NCBI GenBank assembly: GCA_025330725.1
Contig: JAIWND010000040.1
Location: forward strand, 124,001-188,000
Length of the DNA: 64,000 nucleotides
Direction of reading: 5' to 3'
Source of the DNA: Chlamydoabsidia padenii
Lineage: Eukaryota; Mucoromycota; Mucoromycetes; Mucorales; Cunninghamellaceae
In this document: positions 36,101-48,562 of the stretch, piece by piece
Numbering within the stretch: position 1 is the first letter of the stretch
Layout: the number at the start of each line of letters is the position of its first letter
Made by a program: the position numbers and the translations under genes
The notes under the pieces: generated by a model
Seen by the model: only the letters and a program-made list of their open reading frames with translations
What the model was told of the DNA's origin: nothing
Databases searched by the model: none

Positions 36101-36380
36101 TGTATATTCAGATAAAAAGAAAGTATGGGAGTGGTGATAAAAATAAAGAAAAAAAGAAGAAGAAGAAAGGCTAGGTCAAATCATATAAATATGATTTCAA
36201 GTATTTTAGATCGGCGCGTTAAAATAAAATGATCGCCAAGTCAAATCATAGTGAGGATAAATATAGATTTGACAACAATCAAAGATACGGCACACACGTG
36301 GAATCAATCCTCTAAATCGTCAAGTCCAATAAAAACAAGACATTTACTGCTCGTGTATGCTTTCACAGTCCAAGCCATGT

Positions 36381-36417
<37 letters not shown>

Positions 36418-36495
36418 CATGATAACCTTAAATTTTATTCCATATACAAATAAATAAACTATCTACAACCATTGAAACTATGCTATCTTTCTGTT
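36101..36495. other. Intergenic with A run
   Basis: UGD1 promoter side; holds an A run at 36380-36412 and the MBF1 3' region. No gene is seen. Confidence 0.5.
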
Positions 36496-37331
36496 TTATT
36501 TCTTCTTGCCAAATGTCAAAGGTTCACCAATGTTTTTGCCACGAAGTTTGATACCCAAAGCACGTTCCATTTTGGTCAAAACTTGTTGATTAGGAATCGC
36601 CTTGCCAGATTCATATTCATTGACCTACGTACATATACGTTAGAGATAGAGATAGATATTAGTATCTTTGATGGTTTTATCTTCTTTTTTTTTTTTTTTT
36701 TCCCTTAACTTACCACTTGAGGTTTTTCATTGATCACTTGAGCCAAATCCTTTTGTGTCATGCCCTTATCTTGACGTCCTTTTTGGAGTGCTTTGCCCAC
36801 GGAAACATCCACTTTAGGAGGAGGTGCCACTTCATTATCACGATCCAATTTAGCAATTCGACGATGATCCGTATTGGCTTGACTAGAGTTTGTCAATGCT
36901 ACCATGGTAATCAATATCCATGCACACAAAAATCATTTTTGGGTCACTTTACTTACTTGATTTCTTTTCAGTACTAATAGCAGCACCAGCCTACGGAAGA
37001 AGAAAAAAAAAAAAAAAAGTGTCATCCCCCATGTTAAGTTTAGCATCAACCAACCATCTCTTTTTTTTTCTTCTTCTTTATTTTTGGTACTTACACGTCT
37101 AGCAGCATTCAGTTCGCTTTGAGTACGAGCCACACGAGCTTTATCTTCAGGACGTTTGCGAAGAATGGTAGTTTGATCCCAGTCTATATATACATATAAA
37201 AGGAAGTGATGACGAATCAATGTGATTATTAGTATCGGTCCACATGAACACTCTGTTTTATATATATATATATATATATATATTCAAAATAAATAAAAGT
37301 ACGTTGTATAAGGTTGAGTATTACCAGACAT
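36496..37331 (-). CDS. MBF1: Multiprotein bridging factor 1
   Basis: Five exons (37325-37331, 37095-37183, 36957-36990, 36714-36898, 36496-36624) join to 147 residues. MBF1 is a coactivator that bridges bZIP factors and TBP and also acts at collided ribosomes. It starts [14 protein letters not shown] (the first exon is 7 bases, then a 141-base intron), has the MBF1 N-terminal domain, and then a helix-turn-helix of the Cro/XRE type ([22 protein letters not shown], seen in two exons). The end is [10 protein letters not shown]. Length and both domains are standard. Confidence 0.95.
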
Positions 37332-37483
37332 GATGATATATATATGATTAAAAAATATAGAAAGAAAAAAATGGTTGTATACGTTCAATTGAATACGGGT
37401 TTAAATAAACCCTACTTTCGAAACTGCGGCCGTGACGGGGTCGGAATGCCAATCCGGGATTTCGGCATATATATCTCACACCA

Positions 37484-38223
37484 CTAAAGCGCAGCCTGCC
37501 GACGACCAATTTCACGTCCACAGGTAGGGCAAAAATGATGGACATCTTGAGAGAAAAAAGAAAAGAAAAAAACAATAAATAAATAGAAGATGTTGCTATT
37601 TGTTTCCAATCACCTTTACACATTTTCGAGTAAAAAGGCACCCAAAAGAAAACTATAGTACAAAGCAATCTGAGAAAAAAGGTTGTCAATGCTGTTCTCA
37701 GGGGTATGTATGTCATCATCACCACTTACAAAACAAAGGCAGCTAACCAAACCATAGCACCGTTACGATACCTTAACCTTGATTCGATCCATTTCTCACA
37801 AACTGAACAATAGACTAATGTTTGAAAGTCCGGTAAGGATCTTCCCAAAAATAGAATACTGGAAGACGTTTGATGGCGAGAGGATGATTTTCTTGTCGTT
37901 GAAAAACTAGAAGAACTATGATGAGCAGATGAGGAAGAAGAGCGTACCCCTGAATTCGAGAAAAGAGGGGGTGATGGGGTTTCAAAACTGTACCGATGAA
38001 CTCGGTCAGACCGAATTAAGGAATTTGCATGAATCTCATCCAAAGAAGAAGGGAAACTGCTACAGGATAAAGATGAATGATGGAATCTATCTTTTGATTT
38101 ATCCGAGTGAACACTTGATGAGGTAGGTAGTGTGATACTGATGATGGACTGCTCGTCATGATGACTTTCCGTTATTGATCTTTTATCAATTGAATCTTTA
38201 GGCTTGATCTTGGCAAAGCTCAT
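37484..38223 (-). CDS. LITAF-domain membrane protein
   Basis: Exons 37730-38223, 37614-37669 and 37484-37545 join to 203 residues. A long Ser-rich, probably disordered N-terminus (1-135) is followed by a LITAF zinc ribbon: VYCSVCEKW (first CxxC), a hydrophobic membrane-inserting segment (GAMVWLAAFVLLLCTIVFFW), then DVHHFCPTCGREIG (HxCPxCG). LITAF proteins sit on the cytosolic face of endosomal and lysosomal membranes. The start ATG at 38223 is followed by SFAKIKPKDS; an upstream in-frame extension is possible but looks like poly-Ser/Phe noise. Confidence 0.85.
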
Positions 38224-38625
38224 CGCTTGAAAAAAGTATGTAAGATGGACTATAGAAGAAGAAGAAGAAGAAGAAGAAGAAGAAGAAGAGAGAGATAATG
38301 AGAATGTATATATTAATGGGAAAGTTGTTTTAAAGAAAAAGAAAGAAAGAAAAAAAAAAAAAAAAAGGAGGGAAAAGGAGTAAAATCTGTGATGGTAGAT
38401 GCCTTTACAACAACCTTGAGGTTCCAAATCAACTTTATCAAATTAAAACACATGTGATAACAATGACCACACTGTAAGTATTAGATGACAAGATAATCAA
38501 CAACCAATATACCATATTAAAGACGTACCCAACTACATGGTTTGAATGGACACCAGTTTTTATTATAAATCTATACTAAATCAACAACCAATCTATAAAA
38601 AGCACAGACAAATCTATGCATGTCT
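38224..38625. other. Intergenic
   Basis: Upstream of the LITAF gene. It holds a GAA/AGA trinucleotide tract (38256-38290) and an A run (38341-38366), which are promoter-side low complexity. No gene is seen. Confidence 0.5.
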
Positions 38626-39072
38626 TTATTGTTCATCATAACGTACACCTAGACTATTCTTTGTTTTTAATCCCATTTTCCGCATTCGATCCAATTCCAC
38701 CCGTTCACGATTCACTTTGGTTAATTCCTCCAGTTGATCACGAGACATTTGTAGTTTGGGTACCTTGGAAGCTGCCGCCATTGCTGCTGCACGTTTATGT
38801 TCCATCCTAAGAAGAAGAGAGTGAATGATGAGTATTATAAGAAGGGAGATAGATCAGTTTACTTTAATTTTTCTTCATCATTCTTGATATTAAAAGTAGA
38901 ATCAGAGGATGGAAGAGGTTCACCCATACGCAAGGCTCGATCCCTTTCCTCCCATTTGGCCAAATTATAGTACCTATCATCATCATCATCATCATGAGTA
39001 AGTATATGTTTCTTGATTATTATCTACCTTGCTTACTTTTCATGTGGCATAGTTGCTGTATTGTAATCTAAA

Positions 39073-39125
<53 letters not shown>

Positions 39126-39976
39126 TGTTAGATGGGTACATCTGCTACGTTCCTTATATCCTTTTGTTACTTACCTTCCATAAAGTCAATAAACATTTGC
39201 TTCCGTTTCACATTACCGAGGGTTTCTACGTTAGCTTTCTTGATGTCGATCAACCATGCTTGGAATTCCTACATAACAAATAAGTAACTCCGACCCATAT
39301 TATACCTTGTCATCCAACTTACTGCTTCCTTAGTAAAGATACTATACATAAAAGAATAGGTTGTGAATAGATAATTAGGATGATTCGTTGGAAACTTACT
39401 CTGCTTCATGGATGATGCCATATTTACCCCATTCATCACCTACAGCACCTAGTTTTGATTTCTTGTGTTTCTTGGATGATTTTTTCTATACATATATACA
39501 TATATAATGTTGTTAGTTCACACACACATACACATACAATCATTCTTTATTCGACTTTACCTTGGATGACGATGACTTTTTATGCTTCTTGTCCTTTTTG
39601 TGTTTCTTGTGGTGGCGTCGTTCGCGTGAATTAACGTCAGAAGAGCTCGAGGATGAGTAGTCAGTAGAAGGTGACCGATGGCGTTTTCTAAAATAAAAAA
39701 TAGTATTAGTTTATAGGTAATCGTAAAGTTTTTATTAATGATTTACTTGTGAGAGGAGGAGGAAGACGAAGAATAGTGGTGATGTTTACTGGAAGATCGA
39801 TGACGGTCTGGAGAAGAAGAATGGTGATGGAGGTGTCTACTATTGGAAGATCGATGACAGTCAGGAGAAGAGTGGCGTTGGTGATGACGATGACTTGATG
39901 TGCGTTCAGGTGAGTTGCGTCGTCTTGAGGAGGAGGGTCGATGACTACCGTTGTTTGTTTCTCCAGGTGCCACCAT
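38626..39976 (-). CDS. Ser/His/Lys-rich nuclear-type protein, family not named
   Basis: Eight exons (39747-39976, 39561-39687, 39400-39485, 39323-39341, 39175-39268, 39037-39067, 38863-38973, 38626-38806) join to 292 residues. The N-terminal third is Ser/Arg/His-rich with a lysine-histidine block (HKKHKKDKKHKK), like splicing-associated proteins. The middle is a conserved-looking fold: DEWGKYGIIHEAD, EFQAWLIDIKKANVE and EDYNTATMPHEKYYNLAKWE. The C-terminus is a charged helix. I recognise the style of a conserved eukaryotic nuclear protein but cannot name it safely. Exon 4 has only 19 bases. The many small exons contrast with neighbouring genes. Confidence 0.8.
39077..39122. repeat. (AG)n dinucleotide repeat in an intron
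   Basis: About 23 perfect AG units within intron 5 of the preceding gene. On the sense strand it is (CT)n and may extend the polypyrimidine tract. Confidence 0.95.
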
Positions 39977-40386
39977 TATTTTTAAAAGAGAAAGAAAAAA
40001 TAAAGAGAAAGAGAAATTCGAAAAGAGTCACACTTCTCAGAAAGTAGGCTTAACCTTAACTCTTTTTTTTTTGGGGGGGGGGGAACTGGGAGGAAGAATT
40101 CCCAAGTAATCAATGGGCTCACATCCACTGCGGGCTGCAGACAAGCCATGGTACAAGTAATGGGTTTGGCAGTTTTGTTTTGCTTAGCATACATTTGTAA
40201 AACGTCAACGAAGAGAGTGGCACGTTTAAACTCCGTCAATTATGCTTGGTCGCGCAGTTTAAGTTTTCTCTTTCTCTCTCTCTTTCTTTTTTTTTTTTTT
40301 TTTGACTATAAATATGTGGCCAAATGTATTATTCCACCTCTTATTTTCTTTACTTACTTTAAAAAAACATTTATTTTAAATAAATA
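39977..40386. other. Divergent promoter region
   Basis: Separates two divergent genes. It holds a G run (40073-40082) and a T run (40287-40303) close to the BCS1-like start. No gene is seen. Confidence 0.5.
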
Positions 40387-42554
40387 ATGTTTCCAGAAGG
40401 TTCTTTAAAGGATTTCTTTGTTGGTCTTCAACCTCTATTGCCATCTTTATTGAATGAAGTCTTCTGGGAACAACTCTTTGGTACGAAAAGTGTGGCGATC
40501 TTGAAACTACTGTTGTCAAACGAAACATTACTGTTGTCTGGATCCGTCTTTTTCGGACGTAAGTATCAAACTATGCATACAATCACTTTTTGTAATGCTG
40601 ACACGTTAACTACTCTTAAAATGTATAGCTTCCTTTGCCACCTACATTACTTCTGTTTATCATTCCATCAGGAACTATATCACCAACCAACTTTATGTCG
40701 CTGTTGAAGTGGATGATATGGAACGAATCCATCGACCTATTGCTGCCTTTGTCTCTGAACAGATGGAAACTCTGGATCTTAGAAGTGCTCAAGGACAATA
40801 TGACCGTAGAAAATATGACTCAAGCCACTGGTCTACTTTATCAAATACCAACCCCTCTATAGCTTTACAACCAGGTAAATGAAATATATATATATAAACG
40901 TATATGTAGAGAAGGTTACTTATATTGGTTTATTTTGTATAGTCCTTGATTCTCAACAACAATTTACTTACAAGGGGCGTACTTTTTGGGTTGTCCGACT
41001 CTCTGAAAAGAATAGTAATAATGTCAGCAGCGATGGAAGTGCTTTCAGCCGACTTTTTAATGGTGGTGCTTTACAAAAATCAAGTACAAGGATCACGTAA
41101 GTACAAACAACTTGATGAAAGGAAGAATTAAAACACATTCATCTTTTTTGACTATCAAATAGTATGCGGGGTCGCGATATTAAAGAATTACGAAGTTATA
41201 TGCAAGAATGGATTGATCTGTATTATGCAAAAAAGGACAACAAGGTGAAGAATAAAAAAAAAAAAAAAAAGTGGCATTATTCCAGTAGCTAAATTTTGTT
41301 CCCAATATAATAGTTGGTGGTTTATAAATGCTCTCATAGTGGTCGACCTGGTGATTGCTCTTGGGAAGAAAAAGTGACCAAGGATATACGATCTTTTGAT
41401 ACAGTTATATTGAAAGAAGGCCAAAAGGAAGATCTACTACAAGGTATAGTATGTAAATGTGCATAGGAGAGGGAGGGGGGGAAAATACAAGATGCTGTTA
41501 TACTTACATCAATATTATAATACTTAGATGTAAAGGACTTTTTAAACAAACAAGAATGGTATGCTGATCGTGGTATTCCTTACCGTCATGGATGTTTACT
41601 TAGTGGTCCACCAGGTAAAATCACCATTACTGTATTATTCTGATGTTATACTAACTCTCTTCTTTACTTTATGTATTAGGTTGTGGGAAAACCTCCATTG
41701 TCCGATCAATTACGTCAGAATTAGGCATGCAATTGGCTTCGATTAATTTGACTGGTATGAACTCGGATGAAGAGTTTGAAAATATGGTGGCTGATGCTCC
41801 CGGGAACTCTATCTTGTTGTTGGAAGACGTGGATCATTGTTTAAAGGTGATTAGTGATTCCAAGGAATCCAATAAATCATCGCCTACTGGAAATGGTCAT
41901 ATCACTCTACCTGGTTTACTCAATGTCATGGATGGTTTAGATATGCGTGATGGAACAAGTAAGTTGGCATATACGGGAGAATGGACCAGTTTCAGTGAAC
42001 TAGTACTTACCTACCTCTTCTTCTTGTTCTTTTTAATAGTCTTCTTTATGACATGTAATGATATTAATGTATTACCTCCAGTGATGCGACGTCGTGGTCG
42101 AATCGACAAGGAAATCGTGTTGGATTATGCTAATGAATACCAAGTCCGTATGATGTTTGAACGATTCTTCCGCAAACCTTACTTTGACGATAAAACTGAC
42201 GATGACTGGCAAAAGACGTGTGACAAGGTGGCCAAGGCTCTTCCTCCCGGTGAATTCTCTACGGCGGAACTACAAGGGTTCTTTTTGGATTATACTTTTT
42301 ATATGGAGCGACAATCTCGGGTGGATGGTCTCTTTGATGACCTGTTTGATCGGATAGATGCCTTCAAGTTGGAAACTCGGAAAAACCGTCAAGATCGTGA
42401 AGATCAGAAAAATGCTGTATTGGAGGAACTTAAGAAAAAACAAAAGAAGAAACAGGAAAAGGGGCGTGGTAATAAGAAGACTGCCTCATCTGCACCTTCC
42501 CCAGTCTCTCTCTCCTCATCCTCATCCTCATCCTCTGATGATGATGATTCATGA
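40387..42554 (+). CDS. BCS1-like mitochondrial AAA ATPase
   Basis: Eight exons (40387-40558, 40629-40874, 40943-41096, 41163-41244, 41314-41443, 41528-41614, 41680-41958, 42040-42554) join to 554 residues. Bcs1 inserts the Rieske protein into respiratory complex III. The BCS1-type N-terminal region (to about 250) precedes the AAA domain: Walker A GPPGCGKTS (about 288), Walker [10 protein letters not shown] (about 335), and [20 protein letters not shown], the second-region-of-homology block. A Lys-rich then Ser/Asp-rich tail is longer than in Bcs1 itself, and fungi carry several BCS1-like paralogues, so orthology is not claimed. Confidence 0.87.
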
Positions 42555-43034
42555 TGATCATCAAGGTGCACTTCTTCATTGGGCTGCATTTAGTTTAGCT
42601 TATTTTTATTTCCCCCTTTTTATATAATAGTAATAAAACAATTGTGCTTTTTTTTTTAAAAAAAATATAATAATCCTCCTTGTATGTCTGTCTCCAATTA
42701 ACGAAAAATTAATACTTGTCTTGTCAATCTGTATTGTACTCCAATCATCATCAGCGATCAACCATCTATTCCGTCTTTATTTCAAAAGAAGTACGCCACT
42801 CCTGGCACTCGTAGCGTGACACACGACCATTCCAGGTTTTTGAAATTCATGCATTCGGAGTTTTAACTAGTGAAAGACTTTCGGGAAAAAGCAGTGAAAA
42901 AAAGAAAGGTTAGTGAAGCAAAAGATCATTAGGATTCGATTATCACTCACAGTGTAAACTAGGATTGTTTGATATATCCATAAATTGGGATTGTTGGCTA
43001 TTGTTGTTGTGGGGTCCATTGATGAGAAGCGTTT
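42555..43034. other. Intergenic / possible 3' remains of Fanzor F
   Basis: Short BCS1-like 3' region, then about 400 bases with minus-strand fragments such as NGRVSRYECQEWRTSFE near 42800 that may belong to the end of relic F. No clear element end or right-end box was found. Confidence 0.35.
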
Positions 43035-43836
43035 AACATCCCTTTACCAGATTGCTCGTCTTCTTTTAGGGGTACAATGTTGACAAAGCATAACTGGGTA
43101 AAGGGGACCATGCTCCAGTTGGGCATTCACTATATCGTTGCAACCTTGATAGATCAAACAAATCTTACGCAATTGGAAAAAAAAAATAAGTGTCTGATTG
43201 TAGAGAGACCAAGAAGAATACAGTACTTACTTTTGATGTTTTATATTCATCATTTTCAACCACAAAAGGCCGTTGAGCTTTTTTCAAAACATCCAAGCAT
43301 CTTCTTGCCAGACCAGGATTAGCACCCCAAAAGTTGGGTTTTCAGCTCATCAGGAGTGACATTGTCCCAGACAAGTGGAGGACGAACTTGTTCTTGAGAT
43401 CGTCTGGCAAAGCACATCCATCAGTTCTTATATCTTGAGGAGGACATTGAAAGATTGCCCTATAAAGTCCAGGATCAATAATGCTACATTTCGGTATTCT
43501 TGTATATATAATTACCTGAGTCTGGCGAGATCCTGACTAGAATTTAGTTAATCACCCGAGTCTGAAATGACTCTGAGGTCGAGTTAGTGAACGTAGTAGC
43601 ACATGTAATGACCATACCAACGAGGATGTTGGAGTATACTTTCGAACCATGTGGATGGGAACTAGTTGAAAACGTTGACAATATTCATCATAGGCTGCTT
43701 CCATAGGAGCTACCGAAAGGAATGTATTCGTGTTTGTGATCCGTTTTCTCAACACCAGCTGTATACATGCATATGTAAAAGTAGGATTGATCAAAGTAGG
43801 CCGCAGAAAGTATACTCGTTCGTGGCATGTTATCAA
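43035..43836 (-). pseudogene. Fanzor relic F
   Basis: On the minus strand, a block MEAAYDEYCQRFQLVPIH is followed by a RuvC-I-like IIDPGLYRAIFQC (Asp codon at 43474-43476), KNKFVLHLSG, then a RuvC-II-region FWGANPGLARR and the alternative-Glu segment VENDEYKTSK, which ends at a GTAAGT donor (43225-43230). After the intron come CLIYQGC and LCQHC (zinc-finger halves) and W-stop-RDVKR, a RuvC-III Asp motif preceded by TAA. Only about 45 residues separate RuvC-I and RuvC-II, so there is an internal deletion. With in-frame stops it cannot be functional. It is assigned to Fanzor by motif order; it resembles loci A-D and E only at the motifs. Confidence 0.55.
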
Positions 43837-44025
43837 TAGGTGGGATTTTCAATCGACCAGAGTAAAAAATAGTTGGCAAAAAAGCTGTGTAAAGGATATG
43901 GTTTTTATTTTATTTCAAGAGGTAGGGTTTATTTAGTTTTTGTGTTAGGGAAGTTTACTATTGTTGGTATGTCGATAACAATGCCAAAAAGGGGGGAAAG
44001 CGGGGTTTAAATAATTATCAGGTAT

Positions 44026-44669
44026 TCATTGTGTCACGAATACAACACTGTGATTCGATAGTAACTCGTTCAATGAAATCAACAACTTGTGTGATTTTTG
44101 TCTGTGAAAGCTCCCTTGTTCATTGTTCAGAGCTCCATCCAAAGCGTTGTTCAAGCCAATTTTTCTTTTTAAGTGAGAAAAAGAACCATCAGGTGGAAGA
44201 AACACATATTCATCCATCTTCTCATTATAGTAGGGACAGGTTGGATCTCTGGTTGCTCGATGAGGATTGGTAGGATTGTAAACGTTATTATTAAAACAAT
44301 TTTGACATGGAGTGAAAGTAGCACCTCCTGTGGCAACGTCGGCTCTCCATCCAGCAATTCCCGCTGATCGCCATACTGTATCATCAGAATGAGTAGATTC
44401 AGCGTCAACAATCATATCATCGGAGTAATCAGTAGTGAATGCCTGTGAAGAGTAAGGACCAGACGATGACGGCCCAACAGAAGGATGCTAATGAGATTCG
44501 AATGATGACCAAAAAGATAGGTCCGTAAGACTTGTCTTGAGCAATGACGGAAAAGGCGATTGCTCAGGAAATTCCAATTGACGCCTTTTTCTTTTTCTAT
44601 CCGAGGGAAAAGATTTTCTATTTTCCTTTCTATTTGGTGGAGAAGTATCTTTTCTTTCAACTGCAGCAC
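44026..44669 (-). other. Unrecognised reading frames upstream of relic F
   Basis: A 129-codon frame (44026-44415) includes VATGGATFTPCQNCFNNNVY and PTCPYYNEKMDEYVFLPPDG, with paired Cys that could form a zinc-binding site. A further frame lies upstream (44412-44669). They may be N-terminal remains of relic F or of another mobile element. No family is recognised and no start or splice model is convincing. Confidence 0.35.
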
Positions 44670-44798
44670 CAGAAGGTTCCCCTAGAACTATATTGTCAGT
44701 ACTGGACCACTTGAAACATTATGATACTAGGTCTACTTACCTTTGTAGTTTTCATTATGTGGGCATAAACGACTTGTTCCATCCTTGTGGCCAAATTG

Positions 44799-44800
<2 letters not shown>

Positions 44801-44847
<47 letters not shown>
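44801..44847 (+). repeat. 47-base T run
   Basis: An uninterrupted T run in a stretch without a supported gene. Its resemblance to the intronic T runs suggests it may mark an intron of a decayed plus-strand gene. Confidence 0.9.
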
Positions 44848-44850
<3 letters not shown>

Positions 44851-45553
44851 ACTTACGTCGGTTTCATGTTACTTTGTACTTGGAAGGCCCCCTGGGTGTG
44901 ATCTTTTTTGATGTCTGCGGAAAGCATAGCCATCTCTGAAAGATTCGCCATCACAATTATTAATCAAAATCGTTTTTTGTTTCTTGCACGTTCGGCTGTA
45001 GGGACCTGTCAAGTAGGTTCAGTTTGATAACCTCGAAGTTGAGAGCGCTCAAACTCTGTGATTTAAGAAATGAGTCATGTTGCATGAGATTGAGCAAGTC
45101 CTCACTTTTTCAGTTATAGGGGCAACTCGTATAATCAGGTGTTGAAATTGGATACCCGCGCCAAAACCCCACTTTTTATTTTTCACTTCTCTCTCTCTCT
45201 CTCTCTATTCTTCCGTACAACTCTTTAAAACACAAAAAATGATTGATAATGGACTCTGCAATATATTGATAAGAATTAGCTTGGCATGTAACCACTTTAT
45301 ACTCATCGCTATAACTAAACTTGTCAATGGTTTCCCGTCGCAATCAAGTGATATATTCCCTACTTTTCTTTGTTCCCCTTTATGCAAACTTTTTCAAATG
45401 CCGCGCTTTCATTCACCGCCTGTTCTTTTTTGAAGATGCATATATAAAAGATATAATAAAACGTCCAATTTATTATTATTAGTATTATTATTTAAAAAAA
45501 AGCATATAGAGAGGCATAAAAGTAACAAATCAAATAAAGATAGGTAAGGGAGA
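44848..45553. other. Intergenic
   Basis: No supported gene. Holds a CT repeat (45188-45206) and an 8-base palindrome GAGCGCTC (45044-45051). It reaches the 3' end of the RhoGEF gene. Confidence 0.45.
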
Positions 45554-48500
45554 CTATTTTCTAGAAGGCATCCATTTCCGAGACCAAGTGGATTTGATAG
45601 GATCAGAGTAAGACGAGGTGGAAGAGGTGGTAGATGAAAAGGAGGATTCATTGTTTTTCGTAGTGGTAATACAAGAGTCATCATGTTTGGTCCAAGAGAA
45701 TAATCGGCTTGATCTTTTCGTTAGTGGTGTATTGATCTATTTGGTAGTAAAAGGAATGAGACAAAGAGAGAGAGAGAGAGCGCGCGCGCCTCTTTTTTCA
45801 AATTACCTGTGGAGGATCCCTGGATGACAATCGACGAAATCCATCAACAAATACATGTTTCATAGGTTGAATATGGAGAGAATAAGTGGAGAGGCTGGAG
45901 CGTAAGGTTTTCTTTTTGTGCTGTTGCTGTTGTTGATGATTGTCAAGCCGTGATAATTTATCGCCACTATAATAATAATGTTGAGACTCGGAAGATGGTG
46001 TGACAGTAGTTTGTCTTGCTTCCTGAGAAAGTCCAAACTTTGGTAAACATGAGGTATCGGTAGGATGATAAGATAAGGGTGGTGGTGTTGAAAATCGCTT
46101 GGATTGTTTTTGTTGACAAGGCAATTGCTGTTGTTTTCTTGGTTTGTTCGGGTCGGGATGGTTGCGAAAAGTACTGCTACCGTCACTGACCCGACGTGAT
46201 GGACTCATCAGCATGGAGAAACTAGAGGTGGATGATCGAAGATTAGACAGTGATGATTTACGTCGTCCCGTCATACTGGCATTGTCGTTATTATTATTAC
46301 TGGTACTGCTGCTACTATTGGTACTACTGATGCTATGTGTTTGACCAATGGACGATTCACGTAACAAGGTGGACCATGATCTTGATGCCAAGTAATCTTG
46401 TGTACACACATCCCGCAATTTATGATCCGAACCCACCCGTAAAGCATGTTGATGATTGTTTTTGATTTTGCCAATCATGTTGAGTGATAATTGGCTGGAA
46501 GATGTCGGCATTATATCCACCGATCCAGGACGACGACGTTGAGGGTCGATTAGATTGGGCGGTCGAATATACATTTCAGAATGGATCCGGATTTTCATAT
46601 GTTCGCGCCTCTTTGCTCGCGGTGAAAAGTCAACCGAATGTCGTTTACCAAGTGCCGCTGGCTGATTTAATGTTGGTGTTGGAAGACAAGGTGGATGGTC
46701 ATCGTCAGAAGATAGTTGATAGTAAGATACAAGTTGTAGACTGAGTGATTTTGATCGTTTGATAGTGTCTGACTGTGAAAGCCAGGTTGCAGTAGAACTT
46801 GAATAAGGTGAAGAGCAAGTCGAAGAAGAGGTGGTGGCATTTGATGAGGTCGAGGAAGAAGTCGAGTCCCGAGATCCAAATTCAAGCAGGTTCGTCACAG
46901 AGCTTGAGGTTCGTATTTTGGTAGGTTTAGTAACACCATGTAATGAGGACACTATAAAGTTATCTGCCGACCGGGGTTCTGATTTGGCCGTGGCGATGGC
47001 TTGGGATAGTTTTGTTATCCATAATCGTTTTTCCCGTTGACAAGTAGCTGTAAAAGCAAAACAATGTTTTTTACATCGCACCACAAACGCATGTTCCCGT
47101 TGATCTAAGTGTGCAAAGGGGATCATGAGATGAAATCATTACCGCTTTGTTTACTTGGTTTGTTTATTTATTTGTTTGTTTGTTTTTATTTACCTTGAAT
47201 ATCCTGTAAATCTTCCAATTCGACCAACCGTAAGGGAAACCAATGCTTGGGAGTATAACTTGTGACCTTTTTAGCCCGTACCATGATTAGATAAGTTGGA
47301 AAGATAAAACAGCCAAGATATTTGGATCGAGAAGAAGACACCGTAGTTTGACCAAGAGAGGAATAGGTCACATCAATAGCACCCGCCATTACCAAACTAC
47401 CAAGTAAATAGAGTGACTCTTTATCTAGTCGCCTATCAGAAGTATCCAAACGATCAATAAAAAGTCGAGTCCGTTCGGTTGTGTCACGATGATATTTTCG
47501 TCGATCAATACCAGCCACCACAGCATGCATCATCTCCAGGGCACAATCCAATCTTCTATATTCAGCTGTGGCACGAGGTATATGGCAGAGTATTTCCTTG
47601 AGTAAAAGTTGATAGCGACAGACACGCTGGACAGGCTATATATATGATAATGAAAATAATTCATTCAGTCACTGTTTTTTTTTCTTTTTTCTTTTTGATT
47701 GTTTGATTATCTTTACCTTGATCAAGTAGTCTTCAAAATGTAATGGTTTTGTCACCTGTTCCAACGAGTTTTCGGTATATAATGTTGGAGTGGCACATTC
47801 TCGGGTAAAGACCAACCATTCAGGCTTTGATCGGTATTCGTTACACAGTGTAATGGCCGCATCATGTTGATCGCAGTAAGTATCGTAGAGTGTAAAATTT
47901 GACCCCTACATTTTAATAAAGAGCAAAGATGACTTGGTTATTGTTGTTGAATGCTGGTAATGATAGTAAAAACAAAAGAAAAGACAAAAAAAGTGCCACA
48001 TTTTCAATCAAACCAGGAGTATGTATATATTTTTTTTCCATCTTCAAATGCATCTTTTTTATCATTTTATCTTTTATAGTTATCATACATACCATATTCA
48101 AAAAGACGGTAGCAATATCACCACACCGATCGATTATATCCTTCTTGGAATTAGCTTCTTCCAGGGCAACCAAGAGTGATTTGTGGAATTGTAAAAGGAC
48201 GGCAGAATTCCGGGTGATCGTATCCTTGTGTTTATCCATGATCCATTTTTGTCTCTGTAAGATTTGATCAAAACAGACCTGCAGAAACAAGTTGTAAAAA
48301 AGTAAGTATATCTAGTAAAAAGAGAGAGTGTTACACGTATATAATTTACCTCTACCAAATGAGTCAAGTGATTGGTATAGTCTCGTTCGGTTTGTAGCAG
48401 TTCGTCAATAGCGTGTAGACATCGTAAAGCTTGTTTTTTTCGTTTGGCGTCGTCTGTTATATTCTTGCTGGTGAGAGACTGTTGTTGTTGTACAGCATAT

Positions 48501-48562
48501 ATATCGGAGGGCCAATCATAAAAAGAGCAATCTAAAGGTTCAAATTGGAGTGATATATTCAT
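45554..48562 (-). CDS. RhoGEF (DH-PH) signalling protein
   Basis: Six exons (48350-48562, 48093-48278, 47717-47905, 47194-47635, 45807-47104, 45554-45736) join to 836 residues. DH domain, about residues 45-255: AIDELLQTERDYTNHLTHLVE opens it and IKPVQRVCRYQLLLKEI is the diagnostic helix. A PH domain (about 262-385) follows, ending REKRLWITKLSQAI. Such proteins exchange GDP for GTP on Rho-family GTPases and control polarity and wall growth. The remaining 450 residues are Ser-rich and probably disordered, with many possible phosphosites. Exon 5 begins directly at DQREHAF after a TTAG acceptor. The specific GTPase partner cannot be told. Confidence 0.9.

Noticed and set aside
37726..38427. Longer LITAF-gene start with an extra 68 residues of Ser/Phe-rich sequence
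   Set aside because: The extension comes from poly-AGA and poly-A tracts upstream; ATG 38223 gives a normal start.
45044..45051. GAGCGCTC palindrome as an operator or element end
   Set aside because: Eight bases, isolated, no second copy and no gene context.
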